From positions 1-64,000 of the forward strand of contig JBAYFO010000011.1 in NCBI GenBank assembly GCA_041667115.1: a DNA stretch of 64,000 bases. The letters run 5' to 3'. Under the pieces are notes generated by a model that was not told where the DNA came from, did not search any database, and saw nothing but the letters and a program-made list of their open reading frames with translations. The stretch comes from UBA1563 sp041667115 (GTDB taxonomy: Bacteria; Bacteroidota; Ignavibacteria; Ignavibacteriales; Ignavibacteriaceae). The translations under genes and the position numbers were made by a program. Below are positions 6,973 through 15,983 of this stretch, piece by piece; position 1 is the stretch's first letter; every line of letters begins with the position of its first letter.

Positions 6973-7809
6973 ATGAAAAATATAATTATAACAATCCTAC
7001 TCACTGCTTTTTCATACACTCAAGTGCAGGAAAAGCCGTTTATTACAGCTCCTTTTCAAGGTGGTCTTCCAAAAGAACTCCCATTCAAATGGGAGAACAC
7101 CTCCTATGTAAAAATAAATTCCGGCGATTTATTCAAATCCATCTACATAATCTCACGTGACTCTTTAAAGACTTCAAGTAAATGTTGGTCAGTTGTTAAC
7201 GAAAAAGAGGGGTATGCGGTTAGTCCTGTTGTGTTTTCAATGGATAAGAGAAAGGAGTGCACGGTTAATTTGGCTACAGAGGATAATGATGAAATAGCGC
7301 CATTAAAACTGGTCCTGAATCTGGAGAAAAGAGAGATCAGCTATAGATGGGAAAATGAAAAAACAGATTCATTCGCAAATCCAACGATTATCAGAGAGAG
7401 TGATCTGAAAGTTGGAAAAACATTCCCAACGATAAAGCTCAATTCAAAAAAAGGGGAATGGACCAACAAAGATAAAAACAAGATCGTTGTAATAAATTGG
7501 TGGGCAACTACGTGCGTTGCCTGCAAAGAGGAAATACCCGGCTTGAATATGCTTGTTGAGAAGTATAAAGGAAGAGATATTGAATTTGTAGCTATCATAA
7601 GTGACAAAGAAAATCTTGCAAAGTTCTTGAAAAAAAATCCATTCAATTACCTGCATGGATACAGCCATGTGGATCTCTCATTCCTATTTGGCAATAAATT
7701 TCCAAGGCATATAATTTTAGATAAAAACGACAAAATAATTTATAATGCTGCCGGAGGTTCCAAGGATACATATCAAATGCTTGACGGCATTATTGAAAAA
7801 GTTTTATAA
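6973..7809 (+). CDS. Secreted TlpA/ResA-like thioredoxin-fold protein
   Basis: A 278-residue protein with a short signal peptide (IIITILLTAFSYTQ). A beta-rich N-terminal region of about 125 residues precedes a thioredoxin fold from about residue 145. The redox motif is WWATTCVACKEE with C181 and C184, followed by a TlpA-type helix (IPGLNMLVEKYKG) and the cis-proline region (KFPRHIILD). Such proteins reduce or shuffle disulfides in the periplasm, often for cytochrome maturation or stress resistance, but no cytochrome gene lies nearby. An AGGAGA site is 5 bp before the ATG. Two further cysteines (C71, C96) sit in the N-terminal region. Confidence 0.8.
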   Translation: MKNIIITILLTAFSYTQVQEKPFITAPFQGGLPKELPFKWENTSYVKINSGDLFKSIYIISRDSLKTSSKCWSVVNEKEGYAVSPVVFSMDKRKECTVNLATEDNDEIAPLKLVLNLEKREISYRWENEKTDSFANPTIIRESDLKVGKTFPTIKLNSKKGEWTNKDKNKIVVINWWATTCVACKEEIPGLNMLVEKYKGRDIEFVAIISDKENLAKFLKKNPFNYLHGYSHVDLSFLFGNKFPRHIILDKNDKIIYNAAGGSKDTYQMLDGIIEKVL

Positions 7810-7872
7810 ACGTTAATCATGTGTTATGAAATAAAAAATCCAGTTTAAATTAATGCCAAAGTAGCTCCTCTC

Positions 7873-7906
7873 TTTGGGGTACAGTTACCTCATCCTTATA
7901 ATTTTG
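7873..7906 (+). promoter_or_regulatory. Bacteroidota-type promoter candidate
   Basis: TTTG (7873-7876) and TAATTTTG (7899-7906) are 22 bp apart. They match the -33 TTTG and -7 TAnnTTTG elements known for Bacteroidota sigma factor promoters. The predicted start would lie about 45 bp before the acyltransferase gene at 7960. Confidence 0.45.
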
Positions 7907-7959
7907 CTGCAAATGTTTATATTTAGAAGTGAGTTAACTTATTACCTGAGAACTATAAA

Positions 7960-9087
7960 ATGAATATTACTTTAAAAGAAGTAACCTCAAGAAGCGGTCT
8001 GAAGAAATTTATAAACTTTCCATTCACGCTTTATAGGGAGAATAAATATTGGGTCCCGCCATTAATTTTTGATGAGCTCAAAACACTTAGTAAGGAAAAA
8101 AATCCGGCGTTCGACTTTTGTGAAGCCAAATATTGGCTGGCATATAAAAATGAAAAGATCGTTGGAAGAATAGCCGGTATCATCAATCATAAATACAATG
8201 AGAAATGGAATCAGCAATCCGCACGGTTCGGCTGGATCGATTTTATAGATGATCTGGAAGTTTCTAAATCTCTGATTGACAAGGTTATTGCCTGGGCAAA
8301 AGAGAAAGGGATGAAGAAAATTCACGGTCCACTTGGATTTTCAGATTTTGACGGTGAAGGGATGCTGACGGAAGGATTTAATGAGTTAAGTACTTTCGGT
8401 TCTATCTATAATCATTCGTATTATCCAAATCATCTTGAGCAACTTGGGTTTATAAAAGATGCCGACTGGATAGAGTTCACTGTTAAATTTGATGCGCACG
8501 CTGCGGGTCCGGAGAAAGTTGCCCGCATAGCTGAAGCCGTAGCCGAGAGGAACAAGTTACATATCTTAAAAGTTAAAAAAGCTAAAGAGATACTCCCTTA
8601 TGCGAGAGAAATTTTTTATCTAATAAACGACGCATATAAAGAGCTCTTTGGTTTTGTTGAATTAACAGACAAACAAATTGATATGTACGTTAAAGCATAT
8701 TTCGGTTTTATAAAGCCCGATTATGTCCCGGTCATTTTAGACGATAAAAATAAAGTTGCCGCATTTGGAATTACAATGCCCTCTCTCTCCACCGCAATTC
8801 AAAAAAGCAAAGGGAGGTTATTCCCTTTCGGATTCATCCATATTCTTAGAGCAATGAAAAATAATCCGGATGTTGATCTCTATTTAACTGCTGTGCGTCC
8901 CGAACTTCAGAACAAAGGCGTTAACGCAATGCTTATGAATGAAATGCACCGGGTTTATGTTAAGAATAATATTCAGAGAGTTGAAACCAACCGGGAACTG
9001 GAGGAAAATTCAAAGATTCAAGCGCAATGGCGCTTCTTCGAGAATAGACAGCACAAGCGAAGACGCTGTTATAAGAAATCGATCTAG
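7960..9087 (+). CDS. GNAT-like N-acyltransferase (YghO-type)
   Basis: A 375-residue cytoplasmic protein of the large GNAT-like family related to YghO. N-terminal hallmarks are FPFTLYRENKYWVPPL and the short motif NPAFDFCEAKYWLAY, followed by the acetyl-CoA-fold strand KIVGRIAGIINH. The middle has HGPLGFSDFDGEGML, which is characteristic of this group. The C-terminal half has a second GNAT-like region ending in TNRELEENSKIQAQW and QHKRRRCYKK. The substrate is unknown; by family analogy an acyl or acetyl transfer is expected. The gene is isolated, with its own promoter candidate at 7873. The end at 9087 is natural, since related proteins stop after a similar RRRCYxK tail. Confidence 0.75.
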   Translation: MNITLKEVTSRSGLKKFINFPFTLYRENKYWVPPLIFDELKTLSKEKNPAFDFCEAKYWLAYKNEKIVGRIAGIINHKYNEKWNQQSARFGWIDFIDDLEVSKSLIDKVIAWAKEKGMKKIHGPLGFSDFDGEGMLTEGFNELSTFGSIYNHSYYPNHLEQLGFIKDADWIEFTVKFDAHAAGPEKVARIAEAVAERNKLHILKVKKAKEILPYAREIFYLINDAYKELFGFVELTDKQIDMYVKAYFGFIKPDYVPVILDDKNKVAAFGITMPSLSTAIQKSKGRLFPFGFIHILRAMKNNPDVDLYLTAVRPELQNKGVNAMLMNEMHRVYVKNNIQRVETNRELEENSKIQAQWRFFENRQHKRRRCYKKSI

Positions 9088-9270
9088 TTCGAAGTTGCAA
9101 AATTTTTTAAGACGGGTAAGGGAGAGATAAGTCATGAATGAATATTTATGGCTTGCAGAGAAAACAAAAAACAGAAGTTATCTGTTTCGCATCACTAGTT
9201 AACAGCTTTAACATAATTATATTAGCACTGTGTTTTTTGTTTTTCTCAAATAGGTCGAAAGGGAAAATAT

Positions 9271-10746
9271 ATGCGATATCTTAATTCGTTTTTCTTGTTT
9301 GTCATGCTATTAGAATTATGCAACTCTTCCTCAGCTCAAACCAATCAAAATATTTCAAATGAAACGCTGCAATTCGGCGGAACAGTGTATGATTATCTGG
9401 CGTACCGTGAATGGAGTACGTATTGGCGTTCCGAAAGTCCACTTCAAGTTATGAAGGAGAATGGGTTCAGTTGGATGCGAACTGGAATCTTAACCACTTC
9501 AAGTGATTTGTTGGTTACTACTCCATTTGCTAATTGGCCGTCTCTTGGTTGGCATGATGAATTTTGGTGCAGTAGAGAATTTTCGGAAAGAGTATTGTAT
9601 GAAGGGGGGCAAAATAATTTGAATCAGGATGTTTTCTTTTATTTTAGTGATAAAGCCACTTATGCAGGGCAACAGAAAGAACCAGTTGCCTGGACAACTT
9701 ATAATTTAGAACAGACAGCAGCTGCTATGGATAACCATTGCTTTGAAACAGTAAACTATTTTAATGCAAAAGGATTAAATGTTAAGGTATATGAAATGGG
9801 GAATGAAATTGAATACGGGCTTTGTGGTTTTTATCCCGGAGGAAAAGTAACTCAATGGAATGGGCAGGGATTATACTTAGATTATTTGAAAGATAGTGTT
9901 TGGAGTAAAGAAGTAACGTTATTAAAAGCGGCAATAAGCGGAACGAAGAGAGCCGACTCAACAGCACAAGTAGCGCTTCATATCGGCTCAGTCGGTTGGT
10001 TTGATGGAATACACCAGGCATTTTATGAATATATGATGAACAACAACGTTGAGTTTGATCTTATAGGGTTAAGCTATTACACAACCGGTGTTCCACCGGG
10101 AACACCTCCGACCACTCAAGTTACTTTTAATGATTTTTTTAAATTGTGTACCTCGCTCGAAACTCAGACGCATAAAAAAATAATTATTTCCGAATTTTCA
10201 TATCCAAGTTATTTTGTTGACGGGATGGGGACTAATTATCCCGGTTATCCATTTACGGAAGAAGGGCAAGCATCGTATGTAAGAGATTTTATTGAGCTAT
10301 GTAAATCCGATATAAATATTTTCGGCATATTTTATTTCTATCCTGATTATCAGCCGGCAATTGATCAGGTGCTCGGTGTATACGGATTATTTAACAATGA
10401 TGTGACACCAAAGCAAGCAATGACTGCCATAAAGAATGCCGTTACCGCTATAGATAAAAATGATCCGGGAAACATTAACACATTCTCCCTCGGTCGGAAT
10501 TATCCAAACCCGTTTAATCCGAGTACAGTTATTAGTTATCAATTATCAGAAAACAGCAAAGTAATTTTAAAAGTGTTCAATATTCTCGGGGTAGAAGTCG
10601 CAACATTAGTGAATGAAGAAAAACCGGCAGGTAAGTATGAAGTAGAATTCAGAAGTCAGAATTCAGAAAAAAGCAGCGGAGTTTATTTTTATCAACTACG
10701 TGCCGGTAGTTTTGTACAGACGAAAAAGATGGTGTTGCTAAGGTAA
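9271..10746 (+). CDS. Secreted GH53-like glycoside hydrolase with type IX sorting domain
   Basis: A 491-residue protein with a signal peptide (SFFLFVMLLELCNSSSAQ), a (beta/alpha)8-barrel catalytic region of roughly residues 30-395, and a type IX sorting domain from about residue 409 (YPNPFNPST ... KKMVLLR). The barrel resembles clan GH-A enzymes, best GH53 endo-beta-1,4-galactanase. N178-E179 (EMGNEIEYG) fits the acid/base pair and E308 in IIISEFSYP fits the nucleophile. It would cut plant-type galactan or a related beta-glycan outside the cell. The upstream gap 9088-9270 holds only a 22-codon frame with no support. GH family assignment is by motif only; other clan A families are possible. 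Confidence 0.75.
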   Translation: MRYLNSFFLFVMLLELCNSSSAQTNQNISNETLQFGGTVYDYLAYREWSTYWRSESPLQVMKENGFSWMRTGILTTSSDLLVTTPFANWPSLGWHDEFWCSREFSERVLYEGGQNNLNQDVFFYFSDKATYAGQQKEPVAWTTYNLEQTAAAMDNHCFETVNYFNAKGLNVKVYEMGNEIEYGLCGFYPGGKVTQWNGQGLYLDYLKDSVWSKEVTLLKAAISGTKRADSTAQVALHIGSVGWFDGIHQAFYEYMMNNNVEFDLIGLSYYTTGVPPGTPPTTQVTFNDFFKLCTSLETQTHKKIIISEFSYPSYFVDGMGTNYPGYPFTEEGQASYVRDFIELCKSDINIFGIFYFYPDYQPAIDQVLGVYGLFNNDVTPKQAMTAIKNAVTAIDKNDPGNINTFSLGRNYPNPFNPSTVISYQLSENSKVILKVFNILGVEVATLVNEEKPAGKYEVEFRSQNSEKSSGVYFYQLRAGSFVQTKKMVLLR

Positions 10747-10902
10747 ATGCTTGCTGTGTTAGTTTGTAACATCTGGAAAAAGTGTTTCCCAATTAATGGT
10801 AACCTCTTGGTTGATAATGCTTCTTCACTTTGTGTGGCTTCAGCTAATTACTATTTTGAGAAGCACAAAAAATATTTTTTATGATCGATTAATAAAATTT
10901 TA

Positions 10903-12117
10903 ATGAACACTAGCAACCTGTCGTTTAATAAAAATAGAATTATAGTCATCCTCGGTATTTTAATGGCGATCGGACCATTTTCGGTTGATACCTATCTACC
11001 AGGCTTTCCTGAGATAGCTAAAGGACTTGAAACCGATATTTCATTAGTGGGACTTTCTTTAACGAGTTATTTTGTCGGGATTGCTATCGGACAACTTGGT
11101 TACGGTCCATTAGCAGACCGGTTCGGAAGAAGAAAACCACTGCTCTGGGGATTAACAATTTATTTGTTGGCATCGATCGGCTGCATTTTTGCTCCAACAA
11201 TTTATTGGCTTATCGGTTTACGATTTTTGATGGCGCTCGGAGCTTGTTCAGGGATGGTTACAAGCCGTGCGGTTGTCCGCGATCTTTTCCCGGTACACGA
11301 AATTGCAAAAGTTTTTTCGATGCTTACACTGGTTATGGGGATAGCACCAATCATCGCTCCGACCATCGGAGGAATTATTGTAACTTTACTCGGATGGCGT
11401 TATATTTTTGTAATGCTAACGCTTATAGCAGCATTTATTCTTTTCACCGTTTATAAATATCTTCCTGAAAGCAGAGGGAAAGATCATTCGGTATCTCTCC
11501 ACCCCGTAAAGATTTTAGAAGGATATTTACTTTTATTTAAGAACAAAACTTTTCTGGTTTTTGCTATCGCCAGCGGATGCGCGTCCGCTTCATTGTTTTC
11601 ATATATATCAGCATCGCCTTTTGTTTACATGGATTTATTCGGGATCAGGGAGTCGGTATTTGGATGGATTTACGGATTGAATGCATTTGCCTTGATTTCT
11701 GCGAGTCAATTCAACCGCTTTTGGCTCGATAAACAAAGCAGCCGTCAAATTACCGTAAGAACCCTGTCACTTCAACTTTTATCGGCAGTCTTTTTAATTA
11801 TTTCGCTCACTGCCGGATTGTTTTATATTTTCATAATGGTCTTGGTTTTTATTTATTTGTTCTGGCTCGGTTTCTTGAACCCGAACACCAATGCTCTTGC
11901 GCTGGAACCGTTTTCAAAAAATGCCGGAAGTGCATCCGCCTTGCTTGGAAGTTTTCAAATGGTTTTCGGAGCAACTGCCTCGGCGCTCGTAAGTATTTTT
12001 TTCAATGGAACCGCAATGCCGATGGCGGTGTTAATGGTAGCTTTTTCTCTCATCGGATTGATAGCGGTAGTAACTTATAGAGATACTGTTGTTAATCCCG
12101 TGGAAGCGGTACTATAA
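10903..12117 (+). CDS. MFS drug exporter, Bcr/CflA type
   Basis: A 404-residue major facilitator protein with 12 predicted membrane helices. It has the Bcr/CflA signature at the N-terminus (GPFSVDTYLPGFPEIA with the conserved acidic residue in TM1) and motif A in the loop after TM2 (GPLADRFGRRKPLLWG). The motif RAVVRDLF after TM4 and GIAPIIAPTIGG in TM5 also fit this subfamily. It should export hydrophobic drugs such as chloramphenicol or bicyclomycin analogues with proton antiport. It lies alone between the glycosidase and a methyltransferase gene. The first ATG is used; no strong ribosome site is seen. Confidence 0.88.
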   Translation: MNTSNLSFNKNRIIVILGILMAIGPFSVDTYLPGFPEIAKGLETDISLVGLSLTSYFVGIAIGQLGYGPLADRFGRRKPLLWGLTIYLLASIGCIFAPTIYWLIGLRFLMALGACSGMVTSRAVVRDLFPVHEIAKVFSMLTLVMGIAPIIAPTIGGIIVTLLGWRYIFVMLTLIAAFILFTVYKYLPESRGKDHSVSLHPVKILEGYLLLFKNKTFLVFAIASGCASASLFSYISASPFVYMDLFGIRESVFGWIYGLNAFALISASQFNRFWLDKQSSRQITVRTLSLQLLSAVFLIISLTAGLFYIFIMVLVFIYLFWLGFLNPNTNALALEPFSKNAGSASALLGSFQMVFGATASALVSIFFNGTAMPMAVLMVAFSLIGLIAVVTYRDTVVNPVEAVL

Positions 12118-12171
12118 CTTATTTATTACTTTAAAGATAAAAACTTTATTCAATATTTTAATGGAAGTTTT

Positions 12172-12882
12172 ATGAGCAAAGACAAACGCTGGGCAATAGC
12201 ACAGGAATATGAAAAAGAATGGTGGGATAAAAGAAGTGATTCGGTAGATTTTGAGTTTTACAAGAACTTTGCCGGAGAGTTATTGGAATTTGGAAAAGAG
12301 TATCTTAAAATCACTGATGAAACTGTTATTTTAGAAGTTGGGAGCGGTGCGGGAGGGATAGTAACATATTTAACAGAGAGTAAAAATAGATACGCGATTG
12401 ATCCACTTGAAAATTTTTATGCAACCGTACCAAAGTTTGTGAACCAACGAGATCAACAAATAAAATATCTTACAGCAAAAGGGGAAGATTTACCGTTCGA
12501 GGATAAAATGTTTGATCTGATCATTATGGATAATGTATTAGATCATTGCGATAATCCCGTGAAGGTTATGGCAGAAGTGACAAGAGTGATAAAAGATAAA
12601 GGGACAATTTATTTCAAACAAAACACCTATCATGCTTGGGGACAGATGGTGAGATACTTAATGGAAAGAGTTCAGATTGATAAAGGGCATCCCTTTACTT
12701 TTTCAAAAAATGATTTGTTTCGAATACTTAGTTTGAATGAATTAAAACTGATAAAAACTCAAAGAGTAGGATACTACCCGACCTGGAAAAAAGAATTCAT
12801 GTCCCGAGGTTTTAAAAATAAAATGAAAGCGATTTTGTTTGCCACTAGAGATAAAATTACATATCTCTTGCAAAAAGTTTAA
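12172..12882 (+). CDS. SAM-dependent class I methyltransferase
   Basis: A 236-residue protein with the Rossmann methyltransferase motifs. Motif I is VILEVGSGAGGIVTYL near residue 57, the acidic residue after strand 2 is in YAIDPLE, motif post-I is KGEDLPFEDKMFDLI, and motif II is NVLDHCDNPVKVMAEVTRVI. The N-terminal EYEKEWWDKR segment is typical of methyltransferases acting on small molecules or glycans. The substrate cannot be told from the sequence. It starts 54 bp after the MFS gene and may share its transcript. Confidence 0.82.
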   Translation: MSKDKRWAIAQEYEKEWWDKRSDSVDFEFYKNFAGELLEFGKEYLKITDETVILEVGSGAGGIVTYLTESKNRYAIDPLENFYATVPKFVNQRDQQIKYLTAKGEDLPFEDKMFDLIIMDNVLDHCDNPVKVMAEVTRVIKDKGTIYFKQNTYHAWGQMVRYLMERVQIDKGHPFTFSKNDLFRILSLNELKLIKTQRVGYYPTWKKEFMSRGFKNKMKAILFATRDKITYLLQKV

Positions 12883-12967
12883 TCCACATTCAATTTCCAA
12901 CCGCCAGGTATTTGATATTAGTCTTGCTTACATCTTTTCAAAGTAACTTGAAGAGAGTACTGCTAAT

Positions 12968-14230
12968 TTAGTAGTACAGATAATATTTTGAAGAAAGCTT
13001 TCGAAAAGCTTCTACGTCTTTCATTAAATAAGACCGCACATCTTCGTACTTCATTCGTTTCGTAAAAAGTTCTCTAATCTTTGAGGTGCCGCAGACCTTA
13101 TCAAACATTTTTAAGCGTGAAGTATCGCATCCGGTAAATGGATTTTTATCCGGATACATTTCGTTGTGTACTTCCATAAACAAAAATTGCAAACTCATCA
13201 AATTCACTTTTGAATAATCCGTTATGTGCAACTGTACACCGTGAAGTGTTGTATCTTTTTGTTTTCCGTAATAAGGTCTAAATGAAGTCGGGCGGAAAAC
13301 GATTCCTTCTAAATCAAGTGCATTCATTTTTTTTGCGAGTTGTTCACCGTCTATCCATTCCGCTGCATAGGTTTGGAAGGGGATAGTATAGCCAATACCG
13401 ATTGAAATATATCCTAGCTCGCCTAAAATTCCGGTCGCGACGTAATACTCTGGCGTTTCGCAGTAAGGAATATGTGGTGAAGATGGAACCCATTCTAAGC
13501 CGGTTGCGGCAAAATTCATTTTTCTTTTCCATCCTTGCATCGGGATAACGGTGAGGTTGCATTTATTTTTTTCATTCCGAAGGGAATCTTTATGTAGCAT
13601 TCCTTCTTCATTAATCATCGTTGCAAATTCTCCGAGCGTTAATCCATGCACGTAAGGAATCTTATATTGACTGACGAACGAAACAAAACCATCTTCAACA
13701 AGATTGCCTTCAACTTTGATTCCGCCTAAAGGATTCGGACGGTCGAGCACAACGAACGGAATATTATTTTCAGCGGCAGCTTCCATAGCCAGCCCAAGTG
13801 TACTGATAAAGGTGTATGAACGGCAGCCGATATCCTGAATATCAAAGACAAGTACATCGATATCGTTTAACATTTCGGGAGTTGGCTTTTTCGTTTTGCC
13901 ATAAATGGAATAGACGGGAAGATTGGTTTTTGAATCAGTATAAAAATCTATTTCTGTTCCTGCGGAAAAGTCGCCGCGCACACCATGCTCGGGTCCGTAA
14001 AGTGCTGTCAATTTACATTCCTTCGATTCGAACAAAATATCAATTGTAGATTTTAGATTCTGATCTACTCCGGTTGGATTTGTAATTAATCCTACCCGCT
14101 TTCCTTTAAGTACATCAAAATTTCTTTCTTTTAGAACATCAATCCCAAGTTTTACTTGAGGTTGAGTAAGTAGAAGTTTTGAAGAAAAAAGAAAAAGCAA
14201 GGTAAATAAAACAATGTTAGATTTTTTCAT
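12968..14230 (-). CDS. namZ: Exo-beta-N-acetylmuramidase NamZ family protein (DUF1343), copy 1
   Basis: A 420-residue protein with a signal peptide (IVLFTLLFLFSSKLLL) and the full DUF1343/NamZ pattern: GKRVGLITNPTGVD, LYGPEHGVRGD, LPVYSIYGKTKKPT, VFDIQDIGCRSYT, VLDRPNPLGG and the later GLEWVPSSPHIP. NamZ removes terminal N-acetylmuramic acid from peptidoglycan fragments, so a role in cell-wall turnover in the periplasm is inferred. It is the last gene of a minus-strand run behind hutI-ftcD-cyclodeaminase, separated by 42 bp of short AT repeats. A second family member is at 56455. The partner N-acetylglucosaminidase NagZ is not in the window. Confidence 0.85.
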   Translation of the reverse strand: MKKSNIVLFTLLFLFSSKLLLTQPQVKLGIDVLKERNFDVLKGKRVGLITNPTGVDQNLKSTIDILFESKECKLTALYGPEHGVRGDFSAGTEIDFYTDSKTNLPVYSIYGKTKKPTPEMLNDIDVLVFDIQDIGCRSYTFISTLGLAMEAAAENNIPFVVLDRPNPLGGIKVEGNLVEDGFVSFVSQYKIPYVHGLTLGEFATMINEEGMLHKDSLRNEKNKCNLTVIPMQGWKRKMNFAATGLEWVPSSPHIPYCETPEYYVATGILGELGYISIGIGYTIPFQTYAAEWIDGEQLAKKMNALDLEGIVFRPTSFRPYYGKQKDTTLHGVQLHITDYSKVNLMSLQFLFMEVHNEMYPDKNPFTGCDTSRLKMFDKVCGTSKIRELFTKRMKYEDVRSYLMKDVEAFRKLSSKYYLYY

Positions 14231-14240
14231 ATTGGCAATC

Positions 14241-14275
14241 CTAATTCCTAATTCGTAATTCCTAATTCCTAATTA
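14241..14275. repeat. Five tandem copies of a 7-bp unit
   Basis: CTAATTC is repeated five times with two single-base variants (GTAATTC, CTAATTA). The last copy overlaps the stop codon of the cyclodeaminase gene, in the short gap before the NamZ gene. Confidence 0.8.
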
Positions 14276-14905
14276 ATTTCCCCTCATCTTTTTGATAATG
14301 GAAGCAATTATATAATCGGTTCTCTCTTTCATTTCATTATAATTAATTTCTTCGCGGATGAGAATTTCGTTGGCAATGGTTTGGTTTGTAAGTGAAGCAC
14401 AATTTATCGCGATGTTTAGGAAAGCGCCTTCAATAGCCGTCTTTATAAGTGAAACAGCAACGCCTGCATCGGATAAAGAATTTTGATTCCCTTTTTCAAT
14501 GATCGTTTCAAGTAAGGGGAGCATTTCCATTCCGGTCGCAAGTACTTTAGAAGGAACCGATGCAGCCTCAATGGTAGCTTCTTCGATAGCAGCAGCGCGT
14601 TCGGTCTTTTGCAGATCGGTTTCTTTCGGCATCTTAAACGCAAGCATAACTTTATCGAAGGCTGCATTATCTTCTTGCGCAAGCTGGAGAAAATTGTTTT
14701 TGAATAAACCAAGTTTATTTTTTATGATGGTGAGTTCATTTTCAACATCGGCATACTTCTTTTTCCCGATGGTTAAATTACAAACCATTGTTCCAAGTGA
14801 TGATGCAAGTACACCACACAACGCAGCAACATTTCCACCTCCCGGCGTAGGGGAGTTGGATGAAAGTTCTTCCAAGTAATTCCCAACTGTTTTATTTAAG
14901 TCCAT
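14273..14905 (-). CDS. fchA: Formimidoyltetrahydrofolate cyclodeaminase
   Basis: A 210-residue all-helical protein of the FTCD C-terminal (cyclodeaminase) family. Hallmarks are SNSPTPGGGNVAALCGVLASSLGTMVCNLT-type residues at the N-terminus (TPGGG...AALCG), then KKYADVE and the central AFDKVMLAFKMPKETD. It converts 5-formimidoyl-THF to 5,10-methenyl-THF with release of ammonia. It lies 47 bp after the glutamate formimidoyltransferase gene, which supplies its substrate, and is a separate protein here rather than the fused animal form. Length (about 210) is normal for the stand-alone enzyme. Confidence 0.9.
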   Translation of the reverse strand: MDLNKTVGNYLEELSSNSPTPGGGNVAALCGVLASSLGTMVCNLTIGKKKYADVENELTIIKNKLGLFKNNFLQLAQEDNAAFDKVMLAFKMPKETDLQKTERAAAIEEATIEAASVPSKVLATGMEMLPLLETIIEKGNQNSLSDAGVAVSLIKTAIEGAFLNIAINCASLTNQTIANEILIREEINYNEMKERTDYIIASIIKKMRGN

Positions 14906-14952
14906 TTTAATTCCTTAAAATTATTTTACTAAAACCTGTTAACCAACAATTA

Positions 14953-15969
14953 TCAAATCATATAGTCAATTATTTTTTCTTTTGAATTAAAATTATTCAA
15001 CGCACTCAATCCTAATTTTTCTATTGCGAGATTTACGAGTTCATTTTCATTTAGAGATTTTCCATCAGCATAAAATTTACCGGTTTGTAAAACCGCATCA
15101 AGTGGAACAAGCCCAACGATCTCGCTCCCTTCAACCTCAACACCCAAACGCTCCGCCTCTTTCTTTACTTCTTCAAAAGCTAAATGCATCGGAGTTATTG
15201 TATAGTTGGTGAGATTAATGGAAACCTGCGTGAGGTTATATTTCTCCAAACTTACACCCATCCCTTTGAAACATTTTAAACGCCCCGGTTCTTTTATTGT
15301 CTTCCCGTCAATTTTTAGTACTGTTCCGTTATCATCTCGTTTAGGTCCGCCGGATTCGCGCAAAATTTCAGCGATCTCTTTCGCGAATTTTACATCTGTG
15401 GATTTGATGTTAACATTATAAGCGATAAGAAAAAAACGGGCGCCGGTTACAATTGCGCCAAGCTGCGGATTAAAGTTATTGGTGCCAAAATCGGGAAACC
15501 ATGCGGGGTCTTTTAATTTTTCTTGCAATCCCTCATATTCACCTTTGCGGATGTCCGATAAATTTTTTCGTTCAGCTTTTCGTGCGGCGCTTTCGTACAA
15601 ATAAACCGGAACATTTAATTCTTTTGAAATTTGTTCGCCATATTTTTCCGCAAGTTTAACGCACTCTTCGGTTGACACATTTTTTACAGGAATAAAGGGG
15701 ACAACATCAATTGCACCGAGACGCGGATGTTCTCCTTTGTGATGTCTCATATCAATATGCTTGGCAGCGGCTTTTGATGCGGCTATAGCTCCATTCACAA
15801 TTCCTTCTTCATCTCCAACCAATGTAACAACAACGCGGTTGTAATCTTTGTCAGGTTCAAGACTGAGCAGCTTTACATTTTCAATTGTAGTTAAAGCATT
15901 TTTTATTGCTTCAAATGTTTCTGTGTTTGCACCTTCACTAAAATTGGGTACGCATTCTATAATTTTCAT
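14953..15969 (-). CDS. ftcD: Glutamate formimidoyltransferase
   Basis: A 338-residue protein with the family start MKIIECVPNFSEG and the conserved YNRVVVTLVGDEEGI, MRHHKGEHPRLGAIDVVPFIP and YLYESAA segments. It moves the formimino group of N-formimino-L-glutamate to tetrahydrofolate, the end of the folate-dependent histidine degradation route. The C-terminal part (residues 180 onward, LIAYNVNIKSTDV ... GEIVGLVPLDAV-like) is complete. It sits 14 bp after hutI and 47 bp before the cyclodeaminase gene, so the three enzymes are probably one operon. Confidence 0.93.
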   Translation of the reverse strand: MKIIECVPNFSEGANTETFEAIKNALTTIENVKLLSLEPDKDYNRVVVTLVGDEEGIVNGAIAASKAAAKHIDMRHHKGEHPRLGAIDVVPFIPVKNVSTEECVKLAEKYGEQISKELNVPVYLYESAARKAERKNLSDIRKGEYEGLQEKLKDPAWFPDFGTNNFNPQLGAIVTGARFFLIAYNVNIKSTDVKFAKEIAEILRESGGPKRDDNGTVLKIDGKTIKEPGRLKCFKGMGVSLEKYNLTQVSINLTNYTITPMHLAFEEVKKEAERLGVEVEGSEIVGLVPLDAVLQTGKFYADGKSLNENELVNLAIEKLGLSALNNFNSKEKIIDYMI

Positions 15970-15983
15970 AAGAGAATTCTGTG

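Noticed and set aside
8939..9130. Plus-strand frame overlapping the end of the acyltransferase gene
   Set aside because: It lies in another frame of a well-supported gene and resembles nothing.
9134..9202. 22-codon ATG frame after the acyltransferase gene with a GGGAGAG site
   Set aside because: Too short and without a recognisable product; kept only as a note.
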